DNA of 20,713 nucleotides, from contig CAYRHS010000039.1 in assembly GCA_964424125.1 (NCBI GenBank), forward strand, positions 1 to 20,713. Direction: 5' to 3'. The first letter of the stretch is position 1; each line of letters begins with the position of its first letter. A program made the translations under genes and the position numbers. This DNA comes from CAYRHS01 sp964424125 (GTDB lineage: Bacteria > Actinomycetota > Acidimicrobiia > IMCC26256 > JAOSJL01). The notes beneath the pieces are model-generated. The model had not been told where the DNA came from and did not search any database. It was given only the letters and a program-made list of their open reading frames with translations. Positions 19,185-20,713 of the stretch are shown piece after piece.

Positions 19185-20713
19185 ACACGAACGCCGAGGC
19201 GAAGATCAACGACACGATCGTCATCACCTTGATGAGGATGTTCATGGACGGCCCCGAGGTGTCCTTGAACGGGTCGCCGACCGTGTCACCGATCACCGCA
19301 GCCTTGTGTGTGTCGGAACCCTTGCCGCCGAGGTTGCCGGCCTCGATGTACTTCTTGGCGTTGTCCCACGCGCCACCGGAGTTGGCCATGAAGATCGCGA
19401 GGGCGAAGCCCGACACCAACGCGCCGGCGAGGAATCCACCGAGCGCGTCCACGTTGATGAACCCGATGACGAGCGGCGCGGCCACCGCGAGGACCCCGGG
19501 GATGATCATCTCGTGCAGCGCGGCCGCGGTGGAGATGTCTACGCAGCGGGCGTACTCCGGCTTCGCTGTGCCTTCGCGGATGCCGGGGATCTCCCGGAAC
19601 TGTCTGCGCACCTCCTCGATCATCTTGTTCGCGGCGCGCCCGACGGCATCGATCGTCAGCGCCGCGAAGAGGAACGGGAGCATCGCGCCGAGGAACAGGC
19701 CGATGAAGGTGGACACGTTCCCGACGCTGAGGTTGAGCGCGGTCGCACCACCCGAGGAGTCGAGGATCGCCTGCTCGAACGTCTTGAACAGCGCCAGGGC
19801 TGTGACGGCAGCCGATCCGATCGCAAAGCCCTTGGCGACGGCCGCGGTGGTGTTGCCCAGCGAGTCCAACGAGTCGGTGACCTGGCGCACCTCGGGGGGC
19901 AGCTCGGCCATCTCGGCGATCCCGCCCGCGTTGTCGGCGATCGGACCGTAAGCGTCGACGCTCACCACCACGCCGGTCGTCGCGAGCATGCCGATAGCGG
20001 AGAGCGCGATCCCGTAGATGCCCGAGAGATCGTTGTCGGGAAAGGCGAAGTCACCGCCCCAGTACGCGATCCCGACCCCGAGGACGATGAGCACGACCGC
20101 CGCGGCGGTCGAGAGCATCCCGGCGGAGATCCCGCCCAGGATCGTGGTGGCAGGACCGGTCTCGCTCTGGTGAGCGATCTTCTTGACCGGACCGAAGTGA
20201 TCGGAGGTGAAGTACTCGGACACGAGGCCGATGCCGATGCCGGTCAACAACCCGGCTGCCACAGCGATCGAGAACCCGTACCAGCGCTCGACGCCGGCGA
20301 TGTCGTCGAAGAACACGAAGCCGAACACGAACGCGAGCACGATCGTGATGCCAGCAGCGACGTTGGTCCCGCGGTGCAACGACCGGGCGAGATCGCGCGG
20401 CGTCGCGTTCTCGGCGCTCCTGACCATGAACGCACCGATGACGGACGCCACCATGCCGAACGCGCCGATGGCTAGCGGGAACAACAGGGCGCGCTCCTGG
20501 AAGGCGCCCGCGAAGGCGAACGCCGACAGGGCGATCGGGGCGATGATCGAACCCGTATAGCTCTCGAAGAGGTCGGCGCCCATACCCGCGACGTCGCCGA
20601 CGTTGTCCCCGACGTTGTCGGCGATCGTCGCGGGGTTGCGCGGATCGTCCTCGGGGATGCCGGCCTCGACCTTGCCGACGAGGTCGGCACCGACGTCAGC
20701 CGCCTTCGTGAAG
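19183..20713 (-). CDS. hppA: Membrane-bound ion-pumping pyrophosphatase, partial (N-terminus beyond right edge)
   Basis: The frame is open to the right edge and gives about 509 C-terminal residues of a family usually 660-800 long, so roughly the first 150-250 residues are missing. These enzymes couple pyrophosphate hydrolysis to H+ or Na+ pumping. The catalytic DNVGDNVGD motif lies near the edge (about 20592-20620), followed by GADLFESY with the membrane glutamate, then DAYGPIADNAGGIAEM and a second acidic cluster GDTVGDPFKDTSGPS near the C-terminus. The potassium-determining site reads GNTTAAVAKG (near 19826-19857): alanine at both deciding positions marks the K+-dependent class. With the glutamate in FESY, a Na+-translocating enzyme is possible. 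The TAA stop lies 16 nt from the convergent dedA-like gene. Confidence 0.95.
   Translation of the reverse strand, partial: FTKAADVGADLVGKVEAGIPEDDPRNPATIADNVGDNVGDVAGMGADLFESYTGSIIAPIALSAFAFAGAFQERALLFPLAIGAFGMVASVIGAFMVRSAENATPRDLARSLHRGTNVAAGITIVLAFVFGFVFFDDIAGVERWYGFSIAVAAGLLTGIGIGLVSEYFTSDHFGPVKKIAHQSETGPATTILGGISAGMLSTAAAVVLIVLGVGIAYWGGDFAFPDNDLSGIYGIALSAIGMLATTGVVVSVDAYGPIADNAGGIAEMAELPPEVRQVTDSLDSLGNTTAAVAKGFAIGSAAVTALALFKTFEQAILDSSGGATALNLSVGNVSTFIGLFLGAMLPFLFAALTIDAVGRAANKMIEEVRRQFREIPGIREGTAKPEYARCVDISTAAALHEMIIPGVLAVAAPLVIGFINVDALGGFLAGALVSGFALAIFMANSGGAWDNAKKYIEAGNLGGKGSDTHKAAVIGDTVGDPFKDTSGPSMNILIKVMTIVSLIFASAFV

Overview
The window is a high-GC, gene-dense bacterial segment with frequent GTG starts, short intergenic gaps and four-base start/stop overlaps. 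The order topA - MFS - tmk - holB, a lysine/alanine-rich TopA tail, membrane pyrophosphatase, P450 and TetR genes, and starts set 6-8 nt behind a TANNNT box all point to Actinomycetota. Acidimicrobiia is my guess at class level, held with low confidence. A run of 10 N at 15280-15289 marks a scaffold gap, so this is a draft genome or a MAG.

Layout. (1) 5-2608, plus strand: the distal part of an Mrp/Mnh cation/proton antiporter operon (mrpD-E-F-G), every junction overlapping. (2) 2668-4576: a glutathione-peroxidase-like thiol peroxidase (minus), divergent from a PPK2-family polyphosphate kinase (plus) that is coupled to a small SAM methyltransferase. (3) 4598-9737, minus strand: TetR regulator, CrtC/AttH-like (DUF7064/DUF7065-type) protein, APH-fold kinase with an unusual C-terminal extension, cytochrome P450, HAD phosphatase. 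The TetR, P450 and HAD genes each have their own start signal; the DUF7064-like and kinase genes are translationally coupled. This is the most likely place for an undescribed catabolic or modification pathway. (4) 9825-12073, plus strand: threonine ammonia-lyase with one ACT domain, then a 294-aa protein of unknown function. (5) 12201-18323, minus strand: a replication/topology block of topA, MFS transporter, tmk, holB and tRNA-Thr(CGU). In Streptomyces the MFS and tmk are, as I recall, one fused protein; here they are two genes overlapping by 8 nt. (6) 18492-20713: a DedA membrane protein (plus) converging on a membrane pyrophosphatase (minus) that is cut by the right edge.

The most notable structure is regulatory. 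At least seven genes have TANNNT exactly 6-8 nt before an ATG/GTG and no convincing Shine-Dalgarno, the layout expected for leaderless mRNAs. Twice the TAG stop codon of the preceding gene supplies the first three bases of the next -10 box (topA to MFS; holB to tRNA-Thr). A near-perfect 43-nt hairpin begins at the tmk stop codon and ends against the holB -10 box, so a terminator and a leaderless promoter sit back to back. No CRISPR array, insertion sequence, phage gene or rRNA was seen, and no stretch over 300 bases lacks a gene.
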